Source of the DNA: Azospirillum doebereinerae
GTDB lineage: Bacteria > Pseudomonadota > Alphaproteobacteria > Azospirillales > Azospirillaceae
Direction of reading: 5' to 3'
NCBI RefSeq assembly: GCF_003989665.1
Contig: NZ_RZIJ01000020.1
Span: forward strand, 80,474-144,473
Length of the DNA: 64,000 nucleotides
Shown: one piece after another, positions 25,525 to 34,553 of the stretch
Layout of the letters: every line of letters starts with the position of its first letter
How positions within the stretch are numbered: position 1 is the stretch's first letter
Program-made: the position numbers and the translations under genes
Notes under the pieces: model-generated
What the model was told of the DNA's origin: nothing
Database searches by the model: none
Seen by the model: the letters and a program-made list of their open reading frames with translations, nothing else

Positions 25525-26763
25525 TCAGCGCAGGGACGACAGCCGGTCGATCCGCCGCAGGGCCGGGAAGCGCCACGCCCAGGCCGCCGCCAGCCCGACC
25601 GCCCCGACGCCGCCCAGCACCACCGCCGGGACGACGCCGAGCGCGGCGGCCAGCGCCCCGGATTCGAACTCGCCCAGCTGGTTCGAGGCGCCGATGAACA
25701 GCGAGGCCACGGCGCCGACCCGCCCGCGCATGTCGTCCGGGGTGGAGAGCTGCACCAGGGTCTGGCGGACGAAGACGCTGATCTGATCGGTGGCCCCCAC
25801 CGCGAAGAGGGCGGCGAAGGACAGAACCGGGTCGGCCGACAGCCCGAAGGCGATGGTGGCCGCGCCGAACCCGGCGACCGCGATCAGCATCCAGCGCCCG
25901 GCGTGGCGCCGCACCCCCCAGCGGGTGATGCAGACCGCCGTGATCAGCGCCCCCAGCGCCGGGGCGCTGCGCAGCAGCCCCAGCCCCCAGGGGCCGACGT
26001 GCAGCACGTCGCGGGCGTAGATCGGCAGCAGCGCCGTCGCCCCACCCAACAGCACCGCGAAGAGGTCGAGCGAGATGGCGCCCAGGATTTCCGGCCGGCT
26101 GCGGATGAAGGCGGCGCCGGCCAGCATGTTGGTCAGGCTCATCGCCCGCTTGGTCATCGTCACCGGGCGCGGCCGCATGGCGAGGATCAGCGTCACCGAA
26201 AGCAGCATCATCACCGTGCTGGCCCCGTAGACCGCCGCCGGCCCGGCGATGTAGAGCAGCCCGCCCAGCGCCGGGCCGGAGATCAGCGCCACCTGCACGC
26301 CCGACGAATGCCAGGCGACGGCGTTGGGCAGATCCTCGACCGGCACCGTCGCCGACAGGATCGCTTGGTTGGCCGGTCCCTCGAAGGATTTGGCGGCGCC
26401 GATCAGCGCGACGATGCAGAAGATCGCCAGTGGCGCGAGCGCTCCGGCCAGTGTCATCGTCAGCAGGGCGGCGATGGCGACCAGTTCCACCGACAGGGCG
26501 CCCAGCAGCACGCCCTTGCGGTCGTGGCTGTCCACCACATGGCCGGCGACTAGCGCCAGGGCCAAAGTGGGCAGGAACTGGAACAGCCCGACCAGCCCGA
26601 GGTCGAGCGGGTTTCCAGTCAGGTCGTAGACCTGCCAGCCCACCGCCACGACCTGCATCTGGAGCGCCAGCATGGAGCAAACCCGCGCGAACCAGAACAG
26701 GGCGAAGGCCCGGTGCCGGAAGGCCGAGCGGAAAACGTCGCCGGAGGAAGGCGCCACGGTCAT
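25525..26763 (-). CDS. MFS transporter (EntS-like exporter)
   Basis: A 412-residue major-facilitator protein with about 12 membrane helices. The loop motif GHVVDSHDRKGVLLG between helices 2 and 3 is the MFS motif A, and FARVCSMLALQMQVVAVGWQ is typical of the MFS-3 exporters related to the enterobactin exporter EntS. It starts on ATGA, overlapping the thiolase stop, so it is the last gene of the bioMNY-ligase-thiolase-MFS run. The substrate is unknown. Context suggests a biotin-related or acyl compound, but that is inference. Confidence 0.87.
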   Translation of the reverse strand: MTVAPSSGDVFRSAFRHRAFALFWFARVCSMLALQMQVVAVGWQVYDLTGNPLDLGLVGLFQFLPTLALALVAGHVVDSHDRKGVLLGALSVELVAIAALLTMTLAGALAPLAIFCIVALIGAAKSFEGPANQAILSATVPVEDLPNAVAWHSSGVQVALISGPALGGLLYIAGPAAVYGASTVMMLLSVTLILAMRPRPVTMTKRAMSLTNMLAGAAFIRSRPEILGAISLDLFAVLLGGATALLPIYARDVLHVGPWGLGLLRSAPALGALITAVCITRWGVRRHAGRWMLIAVAGFGAATIAFGLSADPVLSFAALFAVGATDQISVFVRQTLVQLSTPDDMRGRVGAVASLFIGASNQLGEFESGALAAALGVVPAVVLGGVGAVGLAAAWAWRFPALRRIDRLSSLR

Positions 26764-27947
26764 CGAACAGGCTCCAAGAAAACAGGCTCCACGAGAGTCG
26801 CCAACCCCAGCCCGCCGCCGATGCCCAGCGTCGCAAGCCCGCGCCGGGGTGGCGTGCCGTCGTTTGCAAAGAGGATGTCGGAAAACAACCGCGTCATCAG
26901 GATCGCCCCCGAAGCGCCGTAGGGGTGGCCGAGCGCCAGCGCGCCGCCGCTGGGGCAGACCCGCGCCTCGTCGATCCCCAGCGCGTCGAGGCTGGCGAGC
27001 ACTTGGCTCGCGAAGGCCTCGTTGAACTCCACGAAGTCGATGTCCGCGACGCCGAGGCCGGGGTGGCGGGCCAGCAGCTTGCGCACCGCCGGGATCGGGC
27101 CGGTGCCGAGCAGCTTGGGATCGACCCCGGCGGCTTGGCTGTCCACCACCGCCAGCCCTCGGGTCAAGCCGAGCGCGCGGAATTTCCGCTCCGAGACGAC
27201 GGCGACCACCGCCGCCCCGTCGTTGACCGGGCAGGCGTTGCCGGCGGTGACCGTGCCGCTCTCGCGAAAGACGGGGCGCAGGCGCGCGAGCCTGTCCAGG
27301 CTGGTGTCGGCGCGCGGGCATTCGTCCTTGTCGACGACGGTCCCGTCGGGCAGGGCGAGCGGCACGATCTCGCGGGTGAAGCGGCCAGAGGCTTGCGCCG
27401 CGACCGCCTTGCGGTGGCTCTCCAGCGCGTAGCGGTCCTGTCGGTCGCGCGCGATGCCGAAGGCGGCGGCGACGTTCTCCGCCGCCTCGCCCATGGAGGG
27501 ATTGCCGACGGTGTCCGGCGCGAAGCGGGCGCGGTCGTAGAAGGCGGGGGTGCGGTACAGGCTGGACGGCTTGGCGACGCGCCAGGGGGCGGTGCTGGTG
27601 CTCTCCACCCCGCCCGCGAGGAAGACCTCGCCGGCCCCGGCCTGGACCAGCCGGGCGGCGAGGTTGATCGCCTCCAGCCCGGAGCCGCATTGCCGGTCCA
27701 CGGTGACGCCCGGCACGCCGACCGGCAGCCCGGCGGCCAGCGCCGACAGCCGCGCGACGTTGCCTCCCGGCCCGACCGCGTTGCCGAGCAGCACGTCGTC
27801 CACCTCGGCCGGGTCGATCCCGGCATCGGCCAGCACGGCGCGGATGACCGGCGCCGCGAGCGCCTCGACGGGCAGGTCGCGCAGGGCGCCGCCGATCCGT
27901 CCCACCGGCGTCCGCCGCGCCGCGACGATGATCGCGCGCGTGGTCAT
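26760..27947 (-). CDS. Thiolase-family protein lacking the second catalytic cysteine
   Basis: A 395-residue thiolase-fold protein. Present: the acylation Cys87 in DRQCGSGLEAI, the NEAFA motif (VEFNEAFASQVL) and His in LGHPYGASGA. Unusual: the C-terminal motif normally containing the second catalytic Cys (CIGGG) reads LGIGGGLG, with Gly375 (GGC) at that position. Cys-to-Gly would weaken normal condensation or thiolysis, so it may have altered chemistry or be a degraded enzyme. It lies between an acyl-CoA ligase and an MFS gene downstream of bioMNY. The same trio (BioY, acyl-CoA ligase, thiolase) occurs as yhfUTS in Bacillus subtilis. Confidence 0.88.
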   Translation of the reverse strand: MTTRAIIVAARRTPVGRIGGALRDLPVEALAAPVIRAVLADAGIDPAEVDDVLLGNAVGPGGNVARLSALAAGLPVGVPGVTVDRQCGSGLEAINLAARLVQAGAGEVFLAGGVESTSTAPWRVAKPSSLYRTPAFYDRARFAPDTVGNPSMGEAAENVAAAFGIARDRQDRYALESHRKAVAAQASGRFTREIVPLALPDGTVVDKDECPRADTSLDRLARLRPVFRESGTVTAGNACPVNDGAAVVAVVSERKFRALGLTRGLAVVDSQAAGVDPKLLGTGPIPAVRKLLARHPGLGVADIDFVEFNEAFASQVLASLDALGIDEARVCPSGGALALGHPYGASGAILMTRLFSDILFANDGTPPRRGLATLGIGGGLGLATLVEPVFLEPVR

Positions 27948-27984
27948 GCGCGGTTCCTTCCTCTCCTGGGGGGAAGAGGACCGC

Positions 27985-29439
27985 TCACGCCAGTTCCTCC
28001 AATCCGCCGGCCCGCGCGCGGTCGCGCAGATCGGCGCGGGCGATCTTGCCGCTTCCGGTCAGGGGCATGGCGTCCGCCGTGAAGATCCGACGGGGCGCCT
28101 TGTAGCCCTCCAGCCGCCCGTGGCACCACTCCCGCAGCTCCGCCGCCGAGGCGCGTTTCCCGCCCCGCCACCAGACCACCGCCGACACCGCGTCGCCCCA
28201 ATAGGGATCGGGCAGGCCGAAGACTACCGCCTCGGCCACCGCCGGGCAGGCGCGCAGGGTCGCCTCGACCTCCGCCGGGTAGACGTTCAGCCCGCCGGAG
28301 ATCAGCATGTCGCCGGCGCGCCCGACCAGCCGCAGCCACCCTTCCGCGTCGATCCAGCCGTAATCCCCGACCGTGCCCCAGCCGTCCCGCTCGCGGTAGC
28401 CGGCGCCGTCCGTGGCCTCGACATAGCCGCCGCTCAACATGCGGCTGCGCACCCAGACGGTTCCGGGCGATCCCGCCGCGGCCGGTCGGCCTTCGTCGTC
28501 GCGCAGTTCCAGCTCCACCCCATGGAAGGGCCGCCCGACGCTGTCGGCGGGGGCGCCCTCGCGCGAGGCGCGCAGACTGACGAAGCTCAGTTCCGACGCT
28601 CCGTAATATTCCAGCACCGCCGCCTCCGGACACAGCGCGGTCAGTCGCTCATGCACGGCCGGCGCCAGCTTCGCGCCCGAGCAGACGACACGGCGCAAGC
28701 CCGGGAAGCGCAAGGCGTGCCGTTCCGCCGCGTCGAGGATGCCGACCAGCATGGTGGGCACGACGACCAACGTCGTTACCCCCGCCCCGGCCAGCCGCCG
28801 CGCGGCGTCGGCGGCGTCGAACTTCGGCTGGACATGGACCGTGGCCCCGGCCGACAGCCCCTCGAACGCACCGTACAGCCCCAGCCCGTGCACCAGCGGC
28901 CCCGGCACCAGGACCACGTCCGCCGGCCCGATGCCGAACTCCACGCGGCTCGCCTCCAGCGTCGCCAGCCAGGATCCCTGGTCGCGGATGAAAGCCTTCG
29001 GACGCCCGGTCGTGCCGGAGGTGAAGCCGATCAGGAAGGGTGTCGCCGGATCGACCGGCGGCGGGATCCAGCCCGCCGGCTGTGCCGCGATCCAGCCGAC
29101 CGCCGTCTTGTCGGTCAGCCGCAGGGCCGGGCGCAACGTGTCGAGCGACGCTTCGGACTGCCCCTCGCTCCATTTCGGATCGAGCAGCGCCACCACGCCG
29201 CCCGCCGCGACGGTGCCGAGGAACAGCGCCAGGAACTCCGGCCCGTTGCCCAGCCGCAGAGCGACGCGCGGCGGCTCCCCGTCCGTCGCCAGGGCGGCCA
29301 CCCCGGCGCCCGCGCGCAGCGCCATCTCCCGCAACACGCCGTAGGTGATCGGCGCGCCGTCGAGGAGCCCGCCGAGGACCAGGGCGGGGTGGGAGGGGCG
29401 GCGGGAGGCGGCGTCGAGGAAGGGCTGGCAGAGGCTCAT
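27985..29439 (-). CDS. Acyl-CoA ligase (AMP-binding family) in the biotin transport cluster
   Basis: A 484-residue adenylate-forming enzyme. The P-loop motif FTSGTTGRPKAFIRD, the YYGASELSFVS block, and the C-terminal hinge and lysine region (WGTVGDYGWIDAEGWLRLVG, LTGSGKIARADL with the catalytic Lys) are complete. It activates a carboxylic acid as acyl-AMP and then transfers it to CoA. The substrate cannot be told from sequence. Its place between bioY and a thiolase suggests a biotin- or pimelate-like acid. It starts 7 bases after the bioY stop, so is probably co-transcribed. Confidence 0.88.
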   Translation of the reverse strand: MSLCQPFLDAASRRPSHPALVLGGLLDGAPITYGVLREMALRAGAGVAALATDGEPPRVALRLGNGPEFLALFLGTVAAGGVVALLDPKWSEGQSEASLDTLRPALRLTDKTAVGWIAAQPAGWIPPPVDPATPFLIGFTSGTTGRPKAFIRDQGSWLATLEASRVEFGIGPADVVLVPGPLVHGLGLYGAFEGLSAGATVHVQPKFDAADAARRLAGAGVTTLVVVPTMLVGILDAAERHALRFPGLRRVVCSGAKLAPAVHERLTALCPEAAVLEYYGASELSFVSLRASREGAPADSVGRPFHGVELELRDDEGRPAAAGSPGTVWVRSRMLSGGYVEATDGAGYRERDGWGTVGDYGWIDAEGWLRLVGRAGDMLISGGLNVYPAEVEATLRACPAVAEAVVFGLPDPYWGDAVSAVVWWRGGKRASAAELREWCHGRLEGYKAPRRIFTADAMPLTGSGKIARADLRDRARAGGLEELA

Positions 29440-29446
29440 GACCGCA

Positions 29447-29998
29447 TCAGGCGTGGACCGCCGGCAGCACCCCGGCGCGGCGCACGGCGGCGGCGGCCAC
29501 GGCGGCGACGCCCGCCTTGACCAGATCGCCCGGCACGAAGGCCAGGGAGCCCAGCGCCGCCTTCTCCAGCGGCAGGCCGGCGACCAGCGACAGCCAGGGG
29601 ATGCCGCCCGCGTAGACCACCGCGACCCCGCCGACCACGCAAGTCCCGAACAGCCGGAGCGGGTTGGCGCCGGTGGCGAAGCGCTCGGCGAGCAGGCCGG
29701 TGACGAAGGCGCCGACCGGGAAGGCCAGCACGAAGCCGCCGGTCGGCCCCATCAGCACGCCGACCCCGCCGCGCCCGCCGGCCAGCAGCGGCAGCCCGGC
29801 GGCGACCAGCAGCACGAAGAGCAGCACCGCCAGCCCGCCGCGCTTGGCGCCCAGCAGCGCGCCGGCCAGCATGACGCCTAGGCTCTGGGCGGTGATCGGC
29901 ACCGGCAGGAAGCCCAGCGGGATGGGCGGGGCCATGCCCAGACCGGCCAGCAGGGCGGCGAACAGGGCGCAGAGAACGAGATCGCGGGTGCTCAGCAT
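29447..29998 (-). CDS. bioY: Biotin transporter substrate-binding subunit BioY
   Basis: A 183-residue membrane protein with about six helices, the S component of the energy-coupling-factor biotin transporter. Typical marks: the N-terminal LALFAALLAGLGMAPPIPLG-like region (LCALFAALLAGLGM), PVPITAQSLGVMLAGALLG, and MGPTGGFVLAFPVGAFVTG. It follows bioM and bioN and precedes the acyl-CoA ligase. No BioR-type palindrome was recognised upstream of the operon. Confidence 0.93.
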   Translation of the reverse strand: MLSTRDLVLCALFAALLAGLGMAPPIPLGFLPVPITAQSLGVMLAGALLGAKRGGLAVLLFVLLVAAGLPLLAGGRGGVGVLMGPTGGFVLAFPVGAFVTGLLAERFATGANPLRLFGTCVVGGVAVVYAGGIPWLSLVAGLPLEKAALGSLAFVPGDLVKAGVAAVAAAAVRRAGVLPAVHA

Positions 29999-30021
29999 GG
30001 GCGGGCGCTTCCTTCTGGCGG

Positions 30022-30639
30022 TTATCGGCCGTTGTCGGCGGGGTCGTAGCCCCGCGCCTCCAGCGCGGCGGCGAGATCATCGGCCATGGTGAAAATCTTG
30101 ACCAGCAGCGGAACGAACAGGGCGGCTATGCTCCGCTCGACGCCGCGCGCCCGCTGGGCCATGCGGACCTCGCGGACCTGCTCGGCCAGCAGCGGGATGA
30201 AGCGGATGGTCAGCGCCAGCATCAGCGCCAGCTTGGCCGGGTTGACGCCCAGCGGGCGGAGCAGGCCGAACACCCGCTCGAACAGGTCGATCATGTCGGC
30301 GACCCGCGTGGTCAGGGTGACCAGCGTCGCCAGCAGGACCAGCGCGGCGAAGCGCGCGACCGCGACAGCGGCCTCCGCCCAGCCGGTTCCGGCGAGCAGC
30401 GCCTGGAACCCGAACAGCAGGGTCAGCAGGACCACCGGCGCCCGCAACTCGCGCAGCACCCTCCCCACCGGCAGCCGCGCGGCGGCGAGCAGCCCCAGTC
30501 CCAGCGCGCCGGCGAGGGCGGCTCCCCAGGCGCCCGGCAGGGTCATCACCCCGGCCGTCACGGCCAGCAGCCCGCCCATCTTCACCCCCGCCGGCCAGCG
30601 GTGGACCGCCGAATCCCGGTGCAGGTACAGCCCCAGCAT
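30022..30639 (-). CDS. bioN: Energy-coupling factor transmembrane subunit BioN
   Basis: A 205-residue EcfT protein that links BioY to the ATPase. It has several membrane helices and the two cytoplasmic Ala-Arg-Gly motifs that contact the ATPase (MAQRARGVERS and AALEARGYDPADN). The stretch LALMLALTIRFIPLLAEQVR is typical. It shares one base of overlap with bioM and lies 23 bases before bioY. Confidence 0.92.
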   Translation of the reverse strand: MLGLYLHRDSAVHRWPAGVKMGGLLAVTAGVMTLPGAWGAALAGALGLGLLAAARLPVGRVLRELRAPVVLLTLLFGFQALLAGTGWAEAAVAVARFAALVLLATLVTLTTRVADMIDLFERVFGLLRPLGVNPAKLALMLALTIRFIPLLAEQVREVRMAQRARGVERSIAALFVPLLVKIFTMADDLAAALEARGYDPADNGR

Positions 30640-31313
30640 CAGGACAGCCGCTCCACATAGGCCGGCACCGCGACGGCGGGGGGCGCGTCGGCGACGACCC
30701 GCCCGTCCTCCAGCACCAGCACCCGGTCGAAATCCATCACCATGTCGAGGTCGTGGGTGACGACGACGGCCTTCTGCGGCAAGGCGCGGATGGTCTCGAT
30801 CACCCGGCGGCGGTTGCGCAGGTCGAGCAGGGTCGTCGGCTCGTCGAACACGACGTGGTCCGGCTCCAGCACCAGCACCCCGGCGATGGCGAGCAACTGC
30901 TTCTCGCCGCCGCTCATCTGGTGGGCCGGCTGGTGGCGGTAACGGGCGAGGCCGTGGCGGTCGAGCGCCGCCGTCACCCGCCGGGCGATCTCCTCCTTGG
31001 GGATCTTGCGGGCCTTCAGGCCGAAGGCGACGTCCTCCTCCACGGTCGGCAGGACGATCTGCACGTCGGGGTTCTGGAACACGAAGCCGACCTTGCGGCG
31101 CACCGCGCGCCCGTCGGTTCGGGTGTCGAGCCCGTCCACCGTCACGCTGCCCCCGGTCGGCACCAGCAGCCCGTTCAGGAGCCGGGCCAGCGTGCTCTTG
31201 CCCGATCCGTTGCCGCCGAGGATGGCGACGCGCCGCTCGGTCAGGCGGAAGGACAGGTCGCTCAGCACGGCGCGGTCGCCGTAGGCGTGGGTGACGGAGC
31301 AGAACTCAATCAT
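30639..31313 (-). CDS. bioM: Energy-coupling factor ATPase BioM
   Basis: A 224-residue ABC-type ATPase. Walker A is GGNGSGKST (about residues 33-41), the signature MSGGEKQLLAIAG, Walker B HVVFDEPTTLLD, and the switch His in VVVTHDLDMVMD, so all catalytic motifs are intact. It is the first gene of the bioMNY operon. Biotin uptake is the likely role because it pairs with BioY and BioN. It starts 70 bases after the MDR oxidoreductase stop. Confidence 0.93.
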   Translation of the reverse strand: MIEFCSVTHAYGDRAVLSDLSFRLTERRVAILGGNGSGKSTLARLLNGLLVPTGGSVTVDGLDTRTDGRAVRRKVGFVFQNPDVQIVLPTVEEDVAFGLKARKIPKEEIARRVTAALDRHGLARYRHQPAHQMSGGEKQLLAIAGVLVLEPDHVVFDEPTTLLDLRNRRRVIETIRALPQKAVVVTHDLDMVMDFDRVLVLEDGRVVADAPPAVAVPAYVERLS

Positions 31314-31383
31314 ATTGGCGGCCTGGGCGGAGTGTCGCGTGACGCTTCTGTTGCGGCTGCGAAAGGTCTTAGCCGCTTTGCCG

Positions 31384-32364
31384 TCACCCCGCCAGCACGA
31401 CCTTGCCCCGGCGGCCCGGCTCCTCGGCGGCGCGCAGGGCGGCGGCGAGGTCGGACAGGTCGAAGACGCGGGCGGCGGGCAGGGCGAGGGCGCCGCTCTC
31501 CACCCGCGCCATCAGGGCGGCGAAGGTGGCGTGCCAGTCCTCCGCCGTGCAGGAATCGACCCAGCGCTTCAGCCAGAAGCCCAGCACCCGCACGCCGCGC
31601 GCCTTGGCGGCGGGCAGATCGGTCGGCAGCAGCGAGCCCGACAGCAGCCCGTAGGAGACCAGCGTCCCGCCCGGCGCCACCAAATCCCCCAGCGCCATCC
31701 CCTCCGTGCCGCCGATGGCGTCGAGCGCGGCGGCGACGCCCCGTCCGTTCGTCAGGGCGGCGACCGTGGTGGCGAGGTCGTCGCGCGCCGTGTCCACCAC
31801 GGCGGTGGCGCCCAGCGACAGCAGGTCGTCGGTGTGGAGGGCGTTGCGCACCGCCGCGACCATGCGCAGCCCCAGCGCGCGGGCGGTCTGCGCGGCGATG
31901 CGCCCGCAGGCCGATCCGGCGGCGTTGACGATCACCACGTCGCCGGGGGACAGCGGAAGTTCGACGGTCAGCAGCCGATGGATGGTCAGCGGGTTGATGT
32001 AGCACTGGGTCGCCGCTTCGTCCGGGATGGCGTCCGGCACCGGCACCGCCCAGGCGGCGGGGGCGGCCACCAGCTCCGCCCAGGTGCCGGTGCCGCGCAG
32101 CGGCAGGACCCGGCGGCCGAGCCAATCGGCGGACACCCCATCCCCCACGGCGACGACGCGGCCGACCGCCTCGAAGCCGGGGATGAAGGGCAGGGCGGTG
32201 GCGCGGGCGTAGGTGCCGCGCACAGTCAGCAGGTCGGACGGGTTGACGGTGCGGGCGGCGGCGCGGACCAGCAGCTCGCCCGGCCCGCAGACCGGATCGG
32301 GCCGGTCGCGCAGGACCAGCGCCGCCGCCGGTTCGCCGAAGTCTTCGCAGAAGATCGCCCGCAT
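31384..32364 (-). CDS. MDR-family NADPH-dependent oxidoreductase
   Basis: A 326-residue medium-chain dehydrogenase/reductase. The N-terminal GroES-like domain (PGELLVRAAARTVNPSDLLT, LPFIPGFEAVGRVVAVGDGV) is followed by the Rossmann domain with NAAGSACGRIAAQ, where the Gly/Ala-rich loop binds NAD(P)H. It resembles the 2-enoyl-thioester reductase/quinone oxidoreductase branch and lacks the Cys/His ligands of the zinc alcohol dehydrogenases. Substrate unknown. It sits upstream of bioM with a 70-base gap and downstream of flgD, so its operon membership is uncertain. Confidence 0.8.
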   Translation of the reverse strand: MRAIFCEDFGEPAAALVLRDRPDPVCGPGELLVRAAARTVNPSDLLTVRGTYARATALPFIPGFEAVGRVVAVGDGVSADWLGRRVLPLRGTGTWAELVAAPAAWAVPVPDAIPDEAATQCYINPLTIHRLLTVELPLSPGDVVIVNAAGSACGRIAAQTARALGLRMVAAVRNALHTDDLLSLGATAVVDTARDDLATTVAALTNGRGVAAALDAIGGTEGMALGDLVAPGGTLVSYGLLSGSLLPTDLPAAKARGVRVLGFWLKRWVDSCTAEDWHATFAALMARVESGALALPAARVFDLSDLAAALRAAEEPGRRGKVVLAG

Positions 32365-32461
32365 GCCCTGTCCCTCGCTTCGGCGCCGTCCGAGGGCCGG
32401 AGTCTTATCCGGAAGGGCGCGCGGACGCGAGCCTCACGACACCGCTCTCAGGGCGCCGTCC

Positions 32462-33124
32462 TCAGGATGCCGACAGGATGGCGCCGGCGCCGACCGTGGC
32501 GCCGCCCTTCAGGACGAACTGTGTGGCGCCGTCGACGGTGCGCACCTCGGTCACCGTGTCGGCGATCACGCTGGCGGTCTCCAGCGCCTTGCCGTCCTTG
32601 TCCTTCGCCGTGATCCGCAGGGTGTATAGCCCGTCCGGCATCGTCGCGCCGCTGGCCGTCCGGCCGTTCCAGGCGAAGCTCTGGCGCCCGGACTGGAGCG
32701 AGCCGGCGGCGCTGTGGACGACGGCGCCGGCGGCGTTCAGCACCTCGACCTTGACGCTGGCGGGGGTGCCGCTGACGGTGTAGGCGCTTTCCGCCTTGCC
32801 GCCGGCGAGCGGCAGGCTGGTGGTCGTCGCCTCCACCTTGCGGCCGAGGAAGGCCATGTCCATGCGCATCCCGCTGCTCTTCAGCGTGTCGAGCACCTCG
32901 GTCAGCGTGTCGTTGGTCTTCATCGATTGCTCGACCGTCGACAGTTGGGCGAGCTGAGTCATGAACTGGGTGGCGTCCATCGGCGCCAGCGGATCCTGGT
33001 TGCGCAGTTGCGCCGTCAGCAGCTTCAGGAAGGATTCATAATCGACGGTGGCCTTCTTTGTCTCGTCGGTGGCGGTCTTGGCCGTGGCGCCGGTCAGGGC
33101 CGCCGCGCTGGGGGTGGTGGTCAT
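32462..33124 (-). CDS. flgD: Flagellar hook assembly scaffold FlgD
   Basis: A 220-residue hook-cap protein. The N-terminal scaffolding region ESFLKLLTAQLRNQDPLAPM and DATQFMTQLAQLSTVEQSMK is the FlgD signature. The C-terminal part has a FlgD Ig-like/tudor domain (FAWNGRTASGATMPDGLYTL). It caps the growing hook while FlgE is added. Start chosen at MTTTPS. It is the last gene of the fliL-fliM-DUF6468-motE-fliK-flgD run; flgE lies in the other flagellar locus, 31 kb away in this window. Confidence 0.95.
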   Translation of the reverse strand: MTTTPSAAALTGATAKTATDETKKATVDYESFLKLLTAQLRNQDPLAPMDATQFMTQLAQLSTVEQSMKTNDTLTEVLDTLKSSGMRMDMAFLGRKVEATTTSLPLAGGKAESAYTVSGTPASVKVEVLNAAGAVVHSAAGSLQSGRQSFAWNGRTASGATMPDGLYTLRITAKDKDGKALETASVIADTVTEVRTVDGATQFVLKGGATVGAGAILSAS

Positions 33125-33141
33125 GGAGGCGATCCCTTGGT

Positions 33142-34548
33142 TCAGATGGTGACGTCGACCAGCCCGTCGATTGGGCGCGGTGCGTGATCGATCGGTGCGT
33201 CCGCGACGGTGAGCCCCGCCGCGCCGCGCCACGCGTTGCGCGACCCGCCGCCGCCCTGGTCGGGAGCGGCGAAGCCGCGCGACTGGCCGTCGCCCTGCAG
33301 CGAGAAGTTCAGGGTGGCGTTGTCCAGCTTCAGGCCGGCGTCGCCCAGCGCTTTTTCGAGCTGTTGCAGGTCGCGGCGCAGCAACGCCAGCGTGTCGGCG
33401 TTCTCGGCCTGCACCGCGAGCGTGACGTGGCCGTCGCTGACGTCGGCGACGACGTGGATGCGGCCAAGCTCCGCCGGAGCGAGGTCGATGTGGAACTCGC
33501 CGCCGCCGGCCTCGGCGACCCGGACCAGCGGTGCCGACAACTGGGCCATCGCCGGGGCGTGCGTCGCGGCCGCGCGGCCCGAGGAGGCGGCGGCCGCGTA
33601 ATGGGTGGCCGCCTGTCCCGGCAGGGCGAGCAGCGTGTCGAAGCCACCCGGTGCGGGTGTGCCGGACGATCCGCCGGACGAGGCGGGGGCAAGGCCGGGA
33701 ACCGGATCGCCGTTGATGGCGGCTGTCCGGCTGCTGTTTGCGGCCTGCTCGGCGATGGCCCGCGCGATGGCGGCGGTGGGATCGGCCTTGCCGCCGTCCT
33801 TGCCACCGTCTTGGACCTGGCGACCGGCGTCCTTGGCGCCAGGTCCGCCGTTCCGTCCCGCGCGGCGGGGTTCGCCGGTGGGGTTCACGACGGCTTCCGC
33901 CGCTTCGGTGGCCGGGGGCGCGAGCGTCGAGGCGCCGTTCGGTGGGGCCGTTGCCGGGACCGGACCGGAGGGGACGGTTGCGGGCGGCGCACCGCCGGGC
34001 ATGTCCGTGGGGGGCGCCTGCGCCGCAAGCGGGTCGGCGGGAGCGCCGACGAGATTGCTGGCTTGCGGCGCAGCGGACGCCGTGGCCGTCCCCGGCGCGG
34101 CCTGCTCGATCTTGCCCGCGCCGGGCGTTGCGCCACCGGGCAGCGGGGACGTCGTTTCCGTCCCGGCTTGCGGAAGGGCGCCGCCGAGGCTTTCCGGCGT
34201 CAGGCCGGCGGCGTCCGTGGCCGCCCCCGGCACGGTCGGAGCGAGCGCCGCCTCCCCACCGGGAGCGGGCGGCGCGACCGCCTGGATCGGCGCGGCCAGC
34301 CAGGGAATCGCCGGCTCGCCGGTGTCGGGGACGGCGCCGTTGGCGGCGTCCGGCTTTGGGGTCTTGGGACGGGGCTTGGACGCGCCGGGGCCGGATGTCC
34401 CCTCGTTCGCGGTTTCGTTGGCGGCTTCGTCGAGCAGGTCGGCGAAGCCGCCCTCCTGCGGATCCTTGGCGGACGCGCCGCCGCCCGTCGCGGAGGAGGG
34501 CGCGGCGGGGCGGGGCGGAGCCTTGACGAGGTCGGGCATGGCGGTCAT
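33142..34548 (-). CDS. fliK: Flagellar hook-length control protein FliK
   Basis: A 468-residue protein, Pro/Ala/Gly-rich over the first 350 residues (disordered ruler) and folded at the C-terminus. The Flg_hook domain shows GGGEFHIDLAPAELGRIHVV and VQAENADTLALLRRDLQQLE with ALGDAGLKLDNATLNFS. FliK measures hook length and switches export specificity through FlhB. A second ATG 9 bases downstream is also plausible. It follows motE by 5 bases and precedes flgD by 17. Confidence 0.88.
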   Translation of the reverse strand: MTAMPDLVKAPPRPAAPSSATGGGASAKDPQEGGFADLLDEAANETANEGTSGPGASKPRPKTPKPDAANGAVPDTGEPAIPWLAAPIQAVAPPAPGGEAALAPTVPGAATDAAGLTPESLGGALPQAGTETTSPLPGGATPGAGKIEQAAPGTATASAAPQASNLVGAPADPLAAQAPPTDMPGGAPPATVPSGPVPATAPPNGASTLAPPATEAAEAVVNPTGEPRRAGRNGGPGAKDAGRQVQDGGKDGGKADPTAAIARAIAEQAANSSRTAAINGDPVPGLAPASSGGSSGTPAPGGFDTLLALPGQAATHYAAAASSGRAAATHAPAMAQLSAPLVRVAEAGGGEFHIDLAPAELGRIHVVADVSDGHVTLAVQAENADTLALLRRDLQQLEKALGDAGLKLDNATLNFSLQGDGQSRGFAAPDQGGGGSRNAWRGAAGLTVADAPIDHAPRPIDGLVDVTI

Positions 34549-34553
34549 GGCGG

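Noticed and set aside
31314..31383. Biotin repressor (BioR-type) palindrome upstream of bioM
   Set aside because: No TTATMKATAA-like sequence found in the 70-base gap or at the start of bioM.
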